From the NCBI GenBank assembly GCA_005884465.1, contig VAZH01000168.1, positions 1 through 12,894 on the forward strand: a stretch of 12,894 nt of DNA. The letters run 5' to 3'. The notes under the pieces are model-generated. The model was not told the DNA's origin. It did not search any database and saw only the letters and a list, made by a program, of their open reading frames with translations. Origin of the DNA: Alphaproteobacteria bacterium. GTDB lineage: Bacteria > Pseudomonadota > Alphaproteobacteria > Rhizobiales > Xanthobacteraceae. Positions within the stretch are counted from its first letter, which is position 1; each line of letters opens with the position of its first letter. The position numbers and the translations under genes are program-made. Shown in pieces: positions 1-7,407 of this stretch.

Positions 1-1
1 C

Positions 2-301
2 ACCGCGCATGCCGAAATTCTCGCCATCCGGCTCGCCGCCGAAGTTATCGGCAGCGAGCGGCTGGTCGATTGCGACCTCTATGTAACGCTGGAGCCGTGC
101 ACGATGTGCACCGCCGCGATCTCGTTTGCGAGAGTAAGGCGGCTGTATTACGGCGCGGCCGACCCCAAGGGTGGCGCGGTGGAATCGGGTGTGCGATTCT
201 TCGCCTCGCCGACCTGTCACCACGTGCCGGAAGTCTATTCCGGGATCGGCGAGAGCGAGGCGGCAACGCTGCTGCGGGATTTTTTCCAGACGCGGCGGTG
301 A
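2..301 (+). CDS. tadA: tRNA-specific adenosine deaminase TadA (3' part, 5' end outside window)
   Basis: This is the C-terminal part of a zinc-dependent deaminase of the CMP/dCMP deaminase fold. TadA converts adenosine 34 of tRNA-Arg(ACG) to inosine in the cytoplasm. The visible frame opens just before the HAE motif, which supplies the zinc-binding His and the proton-shuttling Glu. The second zinc motif follows as EPCTMC, with the two zinc cysteines spaced PCxxC. After it come YYGAADPKGG and TCHHVPEVYSGI, typical of TadA C-termini, and the protein ends LLRDFFQTRR. About 99 residues are present; a full TadA is roughly 150, so the first third lies upstream. The motif reads TMCTAAI where the common form is AMCAGAI, a modest variation. 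A related guanine or nucleoside deaminase is the alternative, but the C-terminal TCHH..EVY pattern favours TadA. The gene converges on the dehalogenase across a palindromic element. Confidence 0.88.
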   Translation, partial: TAHAEILAIRLAAEVIGSERLVDCDLYVTLEPCTMCTAAISFARVRRLYYGAADPKGGAVESGVRFFASPTCHHVPEVYSGIGESEAATLLRDFFQTRR

Positions 302-305
302 CAGA

Positions 306-401
306 CCTCATCCTGAGGAGCCCGCTTTTGCGGGCGTCTCGAAGGATGGGCCGCCCTTGTCCTTCGAGACGCATCGCTTTGCGATGCTCCTCAGGATGAG
401 G
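306..401. repeat. Palindromic intergenic element A (two-hairpin inverted repeat)
   Basis: The element fills almost the whole gap between the convergent tadA and dehalogenase genes. The outer ends CCTCATCCTGAGGA and TCCTCAGGATGAGG are exact reverse complements, and GTCTCGAAGG pairs with CCTTCGAGAC further in. Each half also has its own hairpin: GCCCGC-TTTT-GCGGGC at 320-335 and GCATCGC-TTT-GCGATGC at 371-387. The two inner stems differ in sequence yet both pair perfectly. From memory this resembles a dispersed repeat abundant in Bradyrhizobium genomes. It may act as a bidirectional transcript end or mRNA 3'-stabiliser; that role is inferred. Confidence 0.8.
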
Positions 402-410
402 GCTTCAGTT

Positions 411-1313
411 TCAGGCCGCAAAAAATTCCTTCAGCGCCTTCGCGGTGGCGTCGGGGTTTTCCTCGGTGAGGAAATGACCGGAATCGATCGGCGCGCCCGA
501 GACGTTGGTCGCCCATGTCTTCCAGGTATCGATGGGCGTTGCCGCGGCGCTGGCAATGCCGGCATCGCCCCACAGCGCCAGCATCGGGATCGTGATTTTC
601 TTGTCCTGCCTGCGATCGACCTTGTCGATCTCGAAGTCGGCATAGGCACCGGCGCGATAATCCTCGCACATCGCGTGCACCCGCGAGGGATCGCGAAACG
701 CGGCGAGATAATGCTCCAGCGCGCGCGGATCGATGGCGTCGAGATTTTTCGATTTGGTCTGGCTCGCCATCTTGTAGCGCAGGAAGAAGTCGGGATTGCT
801 GCCGATCAGCGTTTCGGGCAACGGGTGCGGCTGCGCCAGAAAAGTCCAGTGATAGATTTTCAGCGCGTAACGCCGGTTGATTCGTTCCCAGTATTCATAG
901 GTCGGCAAGATATCCAGCACCGCCAGCCGCGACAGCCGGCCGGGATGATCAAGCGCAAGACGATAGGCGACGCGGCCGCCGCGGTCGTGCCCGGCGAGAG
1001 CGAAATGCACATGGCCGAGCTGCTCCATCGCCTCGATCATCGTCTGCGCCATCGCGCGCTTGGTGTAAGGCGTGTGGTCCCTGTCGCTCTCCGGCATGTC
1101 CGACCAGCCGTAGCCCGGCAGGTCGGCGATGATCAGCGTGAACCTGTCGGCAAGCTGCGGCGCGACGCGGTGCCACATCACATGCGTCTCGGAAAAGCCG
1201 TGCAGCAGCAACAGAGGCGGTCCCTTGCCGCCGACGCGGGCAAAAATGCGCCCGGATCTGGTGTTGATCCATTCGGCAGAAAAGCCGGGAAACAGGTCGG
1301 CGAGATCGGGCAT
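411..1313 (-). CDS. Alpha/beta hydrolase, fluoroacetate dehalogenase type
   Basis: A 300-residue alpha/beta hydrolase matching the R. palustris fluoroacetate dehalogenase RPA1163 as I remember it, with the same numbering throughout. That enzyme hydrolyses the C-F bond of fluoroacetate to give glycolate and fluoride in the cytoplasm. Counting from the start MPDLADLF, I find nucleophile Asp110 in GHDRGGR, Arg111 and Arg114 (substrate carboxylate), Asp134 and His280 (catalytic triad), and His155, Trp156 and Tyr219 (fluoride pocket). The oxyanion motif HGF is at 38-40. ATG at 1313 is chosen over a TTG at 1415 because it gives the family N-terminus and has GAGGG eight bases upstream. Residue 185 is Gln where I recall Trp in RPA1163. 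The gene is divergent from the acyl-CoA dehydrogenase and convergent with tadA. Other haloacetate or ester substrates are possible. Confidence 0.88.
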   Translation of the reverse strand: MPDLADLFPGFSAEWINTRSGRIFARVGGKGPPLLLLHGFSETHVMWHRVAPQLADRFTLIIADLPGYGWSDMPESDRDHTPYTKRAMAQTMIEAMEQLGHVHFALAGHDRGGRVAYRLALDHPGRLSRLAVLDILPTYEYWERINRRYALKIYHWTFLAQPHPLPETLIGSNPDFFLRYKMASQTKSKNLDAIDPRALEHYLAAFRDPSRVHAMCEDYRAGAYADFEIDKVDRRQDKKITIPMLALWGDAGIASAAATPIDTWKTWATNVSGAPIDSGHFLTEENPDATAKALKEFFAA

Positions 1314-1321
1314 GGTTCGCA

Positions 1322-1326
1322 CCCTC
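1322..1326 (-). promoter_or_regulatory. Ribosome binding site of the dehalogenase gene
   Basis: The minus strand reads GAGGG eight bases before the ATG at 1313. This supports the 300-residue form rather than the longer frame opening at a TTG at 1415. Confidence 0.55.
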
Positions 1327-1446
1327 ACGTCATCATCCGCCAACGGGTCAGCGCCCACAGGTCGCGCGAATGCGCGCCCGATGACAGGCTCCGCGGATGA
1401 TCCAGTAAACACCAACGTTTCCTATCTACAAGTGGCGCCGCGGCAT

Positions 1447-1477
1447 ACTCGATACCCTTGCGCGGGGTATGACGAGT
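1447..1477. promoter_or_regulatory. Inverted repeat in the dehalogenase/acyl-CoA dehydrogenase divergent gap
   Basis: ACTCG followed by ATACCC (1447-1457) pairs with GGGTAT, a two-base GA bulge, then CGAGT (1465-1477), around the 7-base loop TTGCGCG. It sits near the middle of the 261-base gap between the two divergent genes, where an operator or 5'-leader hairpin would be expected. It does not resemble the convergent-gap elements. No regulator gene lies beside it. An AT-rich stretch GATATATG at 1520-1527 could be a -10 region for the acyl-CoA dehydrogenase gene, but I see no good -35 partner. The regulatory role is inferred. Confidence 0.35.
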
Positions 1478-1574
1478 TGTGCTTCAAACTTTGTTTGTCG
1501 TTGCCGCTGGCTCGTCTCAGATATATGCCATCCTGCAAGTCTGACCATCAAGAACCAGAACGAGGAAACCTCCG

Positions 1575-2807
1575 ATGTCGATCGATTTCGAAATTCCGGC
1601 CGAGGCCAAGGCGATCCGCGAGAAAGTCCGCCAATGGGTCCATGACGAATGCATTCCCGCGGAAAAGGAACTGGACAGCAAGCCGCTCGACGAAGTGCTG
1701 GGGAAACTGCGGAAGAAGGCGCGGGCCCAGGGACTATGGTGCCCATTCGTGCCGAAGGAATATGGCGGCATGGGCCTCGGCCCGCTCGCCAACGCACTGG
1801 TGCAGATGGAGCTCGGCGAAAGCTCGCTGGGCGCGCTCTCGATGAACACACAAGGGCCCGACGACGCCTCGATGCTGACGATCCTCACGCATGGCACCGC
1901 GTATCAGAAGGAAAAGTTCCTTAAACCGCTGCTCAACGGCGACAAGCGCATTTGTTTCTCGATGACGGAAAAAGCGGCGGGCGCCGACGCCACCGGCATG
2001 CAAACCACCGCCGTGAAGGATGGCAATGAAAACTATGTTCTCAACGGCGAGAAGTGGTTCTCCTCCTCCGCCAGCGTCGCCGACATGGCGCTGGTGATGG
2101 CCAAGACCGATCCGAACGCGCCGCGTCACAAGCAGTATTCGACCTTCATCGTGGAGTTGCCGAACCCTGGCTACAAGATCAAGCGCAACATCAAGAACAT
2201 GGCGATCGAGGGCCCGCACGCCGACGCGATCCACGGCGGCCATTCCGAGATCGAGATCAAGGACCTGAAAGTGCCAGCCGACAATCTGCTCGGCGGCGAG
2301 GGCAACGGGTTCAATATGGGCCAGCACCGTCTCGCCTACGGCCGCCTGCGCCACGGCATGCACAACATCGCCAAAGCCCAGCGCGCCCTCGATATGGCGG
2401 TCGCGCATGTGACCAAGCGCTCGACCTTCGGCGTGCTGCTCGCCGATCGCCAAGCCGTGCAGTTCATGCTCGCGGAATGCGCCAGCCAGCTTTACATCGG
2501 GCGGCTGATGCTGCTGCACATCGCCTACAAGGCGGAAAGAGGCATGGACCTGACCCAGGAAAACTCGATCGCCAAGGTTTATCTGGCGCATATGGTGCAC
2601 CAGGTGATCGACACCGCGATCCAGTTGCACGGCGCGCTCGGCTTCAGCCAGGATACCATCCTGGCGAAGTGGTACACCCAGGTCCGCTCGCAGCGGCTGG
2701 TCGACGGCCCCGACGAAGTTCACAAGTGGAAAGTCGGCCGCAACGTCATCAAGGCTTTTCGCGAGCACGGCACCACGGCGTTGGCGGCGGGTGGTGATTT
2801 GCTTTGA
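1575..2807 (+). CDS. Acyl-CoA dehydrogenase family protein (ACAD10/11-like)
   Basis: A 410-residue FAD-dependent acyl-CoA dehydrogenase. Family members introduce the alpha-beta double bond into acyl-CoA thioesters and pass electrons to ETF. The order of domains is normal: an N-terminal helical domain with KEYGGMGL at 61-68; the beta-domain flavin/substrate motif FSMTEKAAGAD at 128-138 and EKWFSSSASVAD at 159-170; and a C-terminal helical domain with KRSTFG at 281-286 and HGALGFSQDT at 352-361. DGPDEVH at 377-383 aligns with the segment carrying the catalytic Glu of medium-chain enzymes, and Asp377 falls on that position. This motif recalls the ACAD10/11-like subgroup rather than classical short- or medium-chain enzymes, so the substrate is uncertain. 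GAGGAA lies seven bases before the ATG. The gene is monocistronic, divergent from the dehalogenase, and convergent with purD. Confidence 0.9.
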   Translation: MSIDFEIPAEAKAIREKVRQWVHDECIPAEKELDSKPLDEVLGKLRKKARAQGLWCPFVPKEYGGMGLGPLANALVQMELGESSLGALSMNTQGPDDASMLTILTHGTAYQKEKFLKPLLNGDKRICFSMTEKAAGADATGMQTTAVKDGNENYVLNGEKWFSSSASVADMALVMAKTDPNAPRHKQYSTFIVELPNPGYKIKRNIKNMAIEGPHADAIHGGHSEIEIKDLKVPADNLLGGEGNGFNMGQHRLAYGRLRHGMHNIAKAQRALDMAVAHVTKRSTFGVLLADRQAVQFMLAECASQLYIGRLMLLHIAYKAERGMDLTQENSIAKVYLAHMVHQVIDTAIQLHGALGFSQDTILAKWYTQVRSQRLVDGPDEVHKWKVGRNVIKAFREHGTTALAAGGDLL

Positions 2808-2817
2808 GGAAAAAAGG

Positions 2818-2910
2818 TGTCATTGCCGGGGCTTGACCCGGCAATCCATCCCTTTTCAAAAATGCTCTTACGAAGATTGATGGATACGCGGGTCAAGCCC
2901 GCGTGTGACA
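2818..2910. repeat. Palindromic intergenic element B (two-hairpin inverted repeat)
   Basis: The element lies between the convergent acyl-CoA dehydrogenase and purD genes, with ends TGTCA and TGACA. The left half forms TTGCCGGG-GCTTGA-CCCGGCAA (2823-2844). The right half forms ACGCGGG-TCAAG-CCCGCGT (2886-2904). The two loops are complementary to each other, and GGATTG/GATGGAT-type bases flank them in inverted order. The stems differ between halves while staying paired. It shares layout and loop sequence with element C at 6002-6091, so both belong to one family. Confidence 0.8.
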
Positions 2911-2942
2911 ACTGTGCAAGTTGCGCGCCGTCCGGAAGACGG

Positions 2943-4217
2943 CTACCCCGCCCTCTCGCGCTCCACCGCCTGCCAGCCGATGTCGCGGCGGCAAAAGCCA
3001 TCCGGCCATTGGATGCGGTCGACCGCCTGATAGGCGCGCTGTTGCGCTTCCGTGACGGTCTTGCCTGTCGCGCAGATATTCAGCACGCGGCCGCCATTGG
3101 CCAGAATATGTCCGTCCTTCGCTATCGTGCCGGCGTGGAAGATTTCCACGCCCTCGACACAGGCGGCCTCGTCGAGGCCTTCGATATGGGTGCCTTTTGC
3201 GTAATCGCCCGGATAGCCTTTCGCCGCCATCACCACCGTCAGCGCCGGCTCGTCAAACCAGCGCAGATCAAAGTTCTTCAACTGTCCATCGCACGACGCC
3301 AGCAACGCCGGCACAATATCCGACATCATCCGCAGCATCAGCACCTGGCATTCCGGATCGCCGAAGCGGGCGTTGTATTCGAACAGTTTTGGGCCCTCCG
3401 GCGTCAGCATCACGCCGGCATAGAGCACGCCGCGAAACGGCGTGCCGCGCGCTTTCATGCCGACGACCGTGGGAACAATGATCTTGGCCATGATCTCGGC
3501 GTGGATTTCAGCCGTTACCAACGGGGTCGGCGAATAGGCGCCCATGCCGCCAGTGTTCGGACCCTCATCGTGGTCGAAGGCGCGCTTGTGGTCCTGGGCG
3601 AGCGGGAGCGCGGTATCGCCGTCGGACAATGCAAAAAAGCTGATCTCGCGGCCGGTGAGAAATTCCTCGATTACGACTTCGCCGCCCGCCGCCCCGAATG
3701 CGCCGTCGAACATTTTCGCGATGGCGTCTTCGGCCTCGCGCAAGGTTTTGGCGACCACCACGCCCTTACCCGCCGCAAGCCCGTCGGCCTTGACCACGAT
3801 CGGCGCGCCTTTTGCGCGGACATAGGCCAGGGCGTGGTCGGCATTGGTGAAACGGCCATAGGCGCCGGTCGGAATGCCGAACTCGCTGCAGAGCGCTTTG
3901 GTAAATCCCTTGGATGCCTCGAGCTGCGCCGCCTGTTTGCTCGGCCCGAACGCCTTGATGCCGGCGCCGGCGAGATCGTCGACAATCCCGGCCGCGAGCG
4001 GCGTCTCCGGGCCGACCACGACGAGATCCACCTTGTTGCCTTTGCAGAAATCGATCACCGCGGCGTGGTTGGCGATATCGAGCGCCACGCATTCGGCTTC
4101 CCGGGCAATGCCGGCATTGCCCGGCGCGCACCACAGCTTCGTCACCAACGGTGAAGCGGCGATCTTCCACGCCAGGGCGTGTTCACGGCCGCCGGAACCG
4201 AGCAGAAGGATGTTCAT
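2943..4217 (-). CDS. purD: Phosphoribosylamine--glycine ligase (GAR synthetase) PurD
   Basis: A 424-residue enzyme catalysing the second step of de novo purine synthesis: phosphoribosylamine plus glycine plus ATP gives glycinamide ribonucleotide. The N-terminal domain starts [16 protein letters not shown], the PurD signature. The ATP-grasp domain shows [11 protein letters not shown] at 143-153, [10 protein letters not shown] around 184-193, the [22 protein letters not shown] segment ending at 230, and the metal-binding [10 protein letters not shown] at 280-289. Length and motifs are normal for the family. ATG at 4217 is preferred over a TTG at 4250 because it begins exactly at the conserved beta-strand; the sequence upstream has no strong Shine-Dalgarno match. 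The gene is divergent from xseA with a 168-base gap that must hold both promoters, and no other purine gene is next to it. Confidence 0.97.
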   Translation of the reverse strand: MNILLLGSGGREHALAWKIAASPLVTKLWCAPGNAGIAREAECVALDIANHAAVIDFCKGNKVDLVVVGPETPLAAGIVDDLAGAGIKAFGPSKQAAQLEASKGFTKALCSEFGIPTGAYGRFTNADHALAYVRAKGAPIVVKADGLAAGKGVVVAKTLREAEDAIAKMFDGAFGAAGGEVVIEEFLTGREISFFALSDGDTALPLAQDHKRAFDHDEGPNTGGMGAYSPTPLVTAEIHAEIMAKIIVPTVVGMKARGTPFRGVLYAGVMLTPEGPKLFEYNARFGDPECQVLMLRMMSDIVPALLASCDGQLKNFDLRWFDEPALTVVMAAKGYPGDYAKGTHIEGLDEAACVEGVEIFHAGTIAKDGHILANGGRVLNICATGKTVTEAQQRAYQAVDRIQWPDGFCRRDIGWQAVERERAG

Positions 4218-4385
4218 AAATGCAGCCCGATGAAGGTGTTGCCGCGACAAGGCCCCGGGTTTAGCATGGCCTTGCCGCGCTGCAAGAATCGCCCCCGATC
4301 GGGTGTGGATATATGCCTGCCAGCGGTGGGTGCCGCGCCAAGGGTCTTGTGCACCGACCTGAAAAGCCCGAAATCGATTGTCCGG

Positions 4386-5993
4386 ATGACCCTAGCTGAA
4401 GCCCTTATCAACGCGCCGGAATTCACGGTGTCCGAACTGTCCTCCGCGCTCAGGCGGACGGTGGAGGATGCCTATGGGCACGTCCGGGTACGCGGCGAAA
4501 TCTCGGGTTTCCGTGGGCCGCACTCCTCCGGGCACTGCTACTTCGCGCTCAAGGACGACAGCGCCAAGATCGAGGCGGTGATCTGGAAAACCGCCCATGC
4601 CCGGATGCGCTTCAAGCCGCAGGAAGGTCTTGAGGTCATCGCCACCGGCAGGCTCACCACCTATCCCGGCTCGTCAAAATACCAGATCGTGATCGAGGCG
4701 CTCGAGCCCGCCGGGGTCGGCGCGCTGATGGCGCTGATGGAAGAGCGCAAGCGCAAGCTTGCCGCCGAAGGGCTGTTCGACGAGGCGCGCAAGCAGCTTT
4801 TGCCTTGGCTGCCGGCGGTGATCGGCGTCGTCACTTCGCCGACCGGGGCTGTGATCCGCGACATCCTGCATCGGCTGCAGGATCGTTTTCCGCGCCGCGT
4901 GCTGGTGTGGCCGGTGCGGGTGCAGGGCGAGGGCTCGGCCGAACAGATTGCCGCTGCGATCCGCGGCTTCAACGCGCTGCCGGAGGGTGGCAGGATTCCG
5001 CGGCCGGATCTCCTGATCGTCGCGCGCGGCGGCGGCTCGCTGGAAGACCTCTGGTCGTTCAATGAGGAGATCGTGGTCCGTGCCGCTGCTGACAGCATGA
5101 TCCCGCTGATCTCGGCGGTCGGCCACGAGACCGACATCACGTTGATCGACTTCGCCGCCGACAAGCGCGCGCCGACGCCGACGGCCGCCGCCGAAATGGC
5201 GGTGCCGGTGCGCAGCGAATTGTTCGTCGAGGTCGCGGCGCTGGCGCGGCGCACGATGCTGTGCTGGCAGCGCGGCCAGGAAGGCCGCCGCAACGAGTTT
5301 CGCGCCGCCGTGCGGGCGCTGCCCGCCGCAGGCGAACTGCTTGCCATCCCGCGGCAGCGGCTGGATAGCGCGAGCGCTTGCCTGCCCCGCGGATTGAGAG
5401 CCAACACCCACGCCCATTTCCGCCGCTTCGCCCAAACCGGCGCGCGCCTCACATTGCGAGTGCTGCGGGGCCAGGTCGCGCAGGCCGACCATCGGCTGAC
5501 CGTGTGCGGCGAACGGATGACGCATTCGGCACGATCGCTATTACGAAACCGCAGGGATGGCTATGCCAGCCTCGAGATCAGGCTGAAGGTCTCAAAACTC
5601 TCCAATGCGCAGGCCCAGCGCAACGCGATCGTCCGCGACTGCGAACGCACACAGCGCCTGGCCGAGCGCGCGCGACGTGCGCTTGCAATGGCGATGCAGC
5701 GGCTCGAGGCGCGTGTCGCCCATAGCGGCCAACTCCTGGGGGCGCTGTCGTATCGCAGCGTGCTGACGCGCGGTTTTGCGCTGGTACGCGATCAGCAGGG
5801 CCATGCCGTGCACGCCGCGGGTGGCATCGGACCGGGTGCGCGGCTCGATCTGGAATTTGCCGACGGTCACGTCGCGGCCACGGCAGATGCCAGCCGGCCG
5901 GCAGCGCGTCCGGCAAAACCCGTTGCCAGCGAGCCCAAGCCCGCGACGCCTAAACGCGCCGCCAAGCCGGTCGATCAGGGTAGTTTATTTTAA
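4386..5993 (+). CDS. xseA: Exodeoxyribonuclease VII large subunit XseA
   Basis: A 535-residue large subunit of exonuclease VII, which with XseB degrades single-stranded DNA from both ends in repair. The N-terminal OB-fold begins at about residue 12 ([17 protein letters not shown]) and includes [23 protein letters not shown] as its core. The catalytic domain carries [15 protein letters not shown] near residue 214, VGHETD from 245, then [11 protein letters not shown] long Arg/Ala/Leu-rich helical region, likely the coiled-coil arm, follows from about 275 to 460. The conserved [13 protein letters not shown] segment comes next, then an Ala/Pro/Lys-rich tail ending QGSLF. The ATG at 4386 is chosen because the OB-fold follows directly; the frame stays open upstream to 4179 but that part shows no family features. 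No good Shine-Dalgarno is visible. xseB is not in the window. Confidence 0.96.
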   Translation: MTLAEALINAPEFTVSELSSALRRTVEDAYGHVRVRGEISGFRGPHSSGHCYFALKDDSAKIEAVIWKTAHARMRFKPQEGLEVIATGRLTTYPGSSKYQIVIEALEPAGVGALMALMEERKRKLAAEGLFDEARKQLLPWLPAVIGVVTSPTGAVIRDILHRLQDRFPRRVLVWPVRVQGEGSAEQIAAAIRGFNALPEGGRIPRPDLLIVARGGGSLEDLWSFNEEIVVRAAADSMIPLISAVGHETDITLIDFAADKRAPTPTAAAEMAVPVRSELFVEVAALARRTMLCWQRGQEGRRNEFRAAVRALPAAGELLAIPRQRLDSASACLPRGLRANTHAHFRRFAQTGARLTLRVLRGQVAQADHRLTVCGERMTHSARSLLRNRRDGYASLEIRLKVSKLSNAQAQRNAIVRDCERTQRLAERARRALAMAMQRLEARVAHSGQLLGALSYRSVLTRGFALVRDQQGHAVHAAGGIGPGARLDLEFADGHVAATADASRPAARPAKPVASEPKPATPKRAAKPVDQGSLF

Positions 5994-6001
5994 AGACTCA
6001 C

Positions 6002-6091
6002 CGTCATGCCCGGGCTTGTCCCGGGCATCCACGCCCTTCTTTCCTGACTGCAGCATAAACGTGGATGGCCGGGACAAGCCCGGCCATGACG
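6002..6091. repeat. Palindromic intergenic element C (two-hairpin inverted repeat)
   Basis: The element begins eight bases after the xseA stop, in the convergent gap with the dienelactone-hydrolase-like gene. The left half forms ATGCCCGGG-CTTGT-CCCGGGCAT (6006-6028) and the right half ATGGCCGGG-ACAAG-CCCGGCCAT (6065-6087), each with a perfect nine-base stem. The fourth stem pair is C-G on the left and G-C on the right, so pairing within each hairpin is kept. The loops are reverse complements, and GTCATG/CATGAC border the whole. Same family as element B. Confidence 0.85.
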
Positions 6092-6109
6092 AATCAGTTC
6101 AGGTTCCTC

Positions 6110-6952
6110 TCACCGTCCCAGCCATTCCGCGACGCGCTTTTGCGAATCGGCGCGCGCTTCCGTGTCGGTACCAACATGGCCCTTCTCCGGCAGGCCTGCG
6201 TCGGAGGTGCCCCCGATCGCGTGCAGCGGAAAGTTCGCGCGGTCGAAATCGTGATAGGCGCTGGGATAGACCACGATCCGCGCCAGCGCGCTGCGCCCGC
6301 GCGCCCCGTCGACCATCTGACGGCAGGCCGGCGGCGAGCTGACATCGTCTTTGGCGCCGATCAACAAAAGCGTCGGGACGCGTGCGCTCCATCCCAGGCC
6401 GGACGAAATCCGGCAGTCCGGATAAAAGGCAATCGCTGAGCGGAAATCAGGCTCGATATTGCGCGACGGCAATTGCGGACGCACCGCCCACAATAGCGCG
6501 CTGGCGCCATTGGCCCATCCCATCAGGCTGATGCGGTCGCGGGCGGCCCAGGGCTGTTGCACGAGCCATTCCCTGGAGGCCATGATGTCCGCCACCCGTT
6601 CGCGGCGGGCGAGCACGCGGCGCTCTTTGACATTGACACGGCATTGCGGGCCGAGTTCGCGCGAACCATAGCTGTCGGGCAACAATACTGCGTTGCCCCC
6701 CTTCAGCAATTGCTCGGCCCAATCGCGATAGCGCGCCTGCACCGGCTCGGAGTGGCCGGCCAATCCGCCGCACCCATGCAGAGCGATCACGACCGGAAAC
6801 GGGCCGTCACCGTCGGGCTTGTAAAGCTGGGCGTGCAGTGTCCCGCTGCTTAAGGGAATGTCGATCTGACGCGGGGAAGGTGTCGGCGCCGCGTCCGCCG
6901 CAAAAGCCAGGGTAAGTAGCGTCAGGAATGCAATGGCTGACAGAAGGCGCAT
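6110..6952 (-). CDS. Secreted dienelactone hydrolase-like protein with Ala at the nucleophile site
   Basis: A 280-residue alpha/beta hydrolase-fold protein of the dienelactone hydrolase type. The N-terminus (MRLLSAIAFLTLLTLAFA) is a signal peptide with likely cleavage near ADA at 19-21, so it is probably periplasmic. HGCGG at 59-63 is the usual oxyanion-side motif. The nucleophile elbow reads GWANGA at 145-150, placing Ala147 (codon GCC at 6512-6514, minus strand) where the family has Ser or Cys. The acid (Asp202 or Asp203 in GAKDD) and His234 (YHDFD) remain. One base change from TCC would give this Ala. Either the protein has lost hydrolase activity and binds a ligand, or the base call is wrong. 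The natural substrate is unknown. The gene stands alone, convergent with xseA and divergent from the DUF2093 gene across 192 bases with no clear regulatory site. Confidence 0.82.
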   Translation of the reverse strand: MRLLSAIAFLTLLTLAFAADAAPTPSPRQIDIPLSSGTLHAQLYKPDGDGPFPVVIALHGCGGLAGHSEPVQARYRDWAEQLLKGGNAVLLPDSYGSRELGPQCRVNVKERRVLARRERVADIMASREWLVQQPWAARDRISLMGWANGASALLWAVRPQLPSRNIEPDFRSAIAFYPDCRISSGLGWSARVPTLLLIGAKDDVSSPPACRQMVDGARGRSALARIVVYPSAYHDFDRANFPLHAIGGTSDAGLPEKGHVGTDTEARADSQKRVAEWLGR

Positions 6953-7131
6953 CGGCTTGCCGGGTCGCTATGGCGCTGGACAAAACAGCGTCCATTACCT
7001 GAAATTACCATGTGCCCGAGGCTGCAATTCATCACAAATCGGTGGGTTTTCCCGGCGGACACCATGGCCTATCTATGGTAGATCGCATTTGCAAACATGA
7101 ACCCAGCCTGAACAGCCGGGCGAGGTTAGTC

Positions 7132-7137
7132 GGAGAG
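7132..7137 (+). promoter_or_regulatory. Ribosome binding site of the DUF2093 gene
   Basis: GGAGAG lies seven bases before the GTG at 7145. This supports GTG as the start, because no in-frame ATG gives a full-length product. Confidence 0.65.
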
Positions 7138-7144
7138 ATCAACG

Positions 7145-7366
7145 GTGCTGAATAAATTCGGTCCTTCAGGGCATGGCGAAGCGCAGGTGCAATATCTGGA
7201 TGGTGATTTCCGCGTGATCTCGCCGGGAACCTATGTGCGCTGCGCGGTGACCGATGTGCGGATACCGCTCGACGAACTGAAATATTGGAGCGTCGACCTG
7301 CAGGAGGCCTACGCCGTCCCCAGTGCCGTGCTGCAGCGGCATTTTCCCGGCGCGCTGAAGACCTAA
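7145..7366 (+). CDS. DUF2093 domain-containing protein
   Basis: A 73-residue protein that I recognise as the alphaproteobacterial DUF2093 family, whose function is unknown to me. The core reads GEAQVQYLDGDFRVISPGTYVRC from residue 11, then VRIPLDELKYWSVDLQEAYA, which is nearly the whole domain. The protein is soluble, with no signal peptide, membrane segment or cysteine pair, and its length is normal for the family. Translation starts at GTG with a good Shine-Dalgarno. It is a single gene with its own 192-base upstream gap, divergent from the hydrolase-like gene and convergent with lpxK across a short hairpin. Neither neighbour suggests a role. Confidence 0.85.
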   Translation: MLNKFGPSGHGEAQVQYLDGDFRVISPGTYVRCAVTDVRIPLDELKYWSVDLQEAYAVPSAVLQRHFPGALKT

Positions 7367-7381
7367 TTGTTGAAAGTTATT

Positions 7382-7407
7382 GTCGTCCCGGCGAACGCCG
7401 GGACGAC
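7382..7407. terminator. Perfect 11-bp hairpin between convergent DUF2093 and lpxK genes (element D)
   Basis: GTCGTCCCGGC (7382-7392) pairs perfectly with GCCGGGACGAC (7397-7407) around the tetraloop GAAC. It sits 15 bases after the DUF2093 stop and 14 bases past the lpxK stop on the other strand. Neither strand has a T-run after the stem, so a classical intrinsic terminator is doubtful. It may be a single-hairpin relative of the other palindromic elements, or a bidirectional 3'-end structure. Confidence 0.6.

Noticed and set aside
1734..2768. 344-codon open frame on the minus strand opposite the acyl-CoA dehydrogenase
   Set aside because: It lies wholly antisense to a gene with full family motifs, and its translation has no recognisable domain. 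Long antisense frames are expected in GC-rich DNA.
2817..4154. 445-codon open frame on the plus strand opposite purD
   Set aside because: It starts inside palindromic element B and runs antisense to purD; the composition is that of a shadow frame.
4308..4317. GATATATGCC shared by the purD/xseA gap and the dehalogenase/acyl-CoA dehydrogenase gap (1520-1529)
   Set aside because: It could be a common -10 type sequence, but no common -35 partner exists and a shared ten-base word is expected by chance in a window this long.
6953..7144. Possible operator ACCAT...ATGGT (7061-7079) in the DUF2093 upstream gap
   Set aside because: The arms are only five bases, with no second copy or nearby regulator, so it is too weak to call.
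7382..7407. Classical rho-independent terminator
   Set aside because: The stem is strong, but neither strand has a following T-run; it is kept only as a possible 3'-end hairpin.
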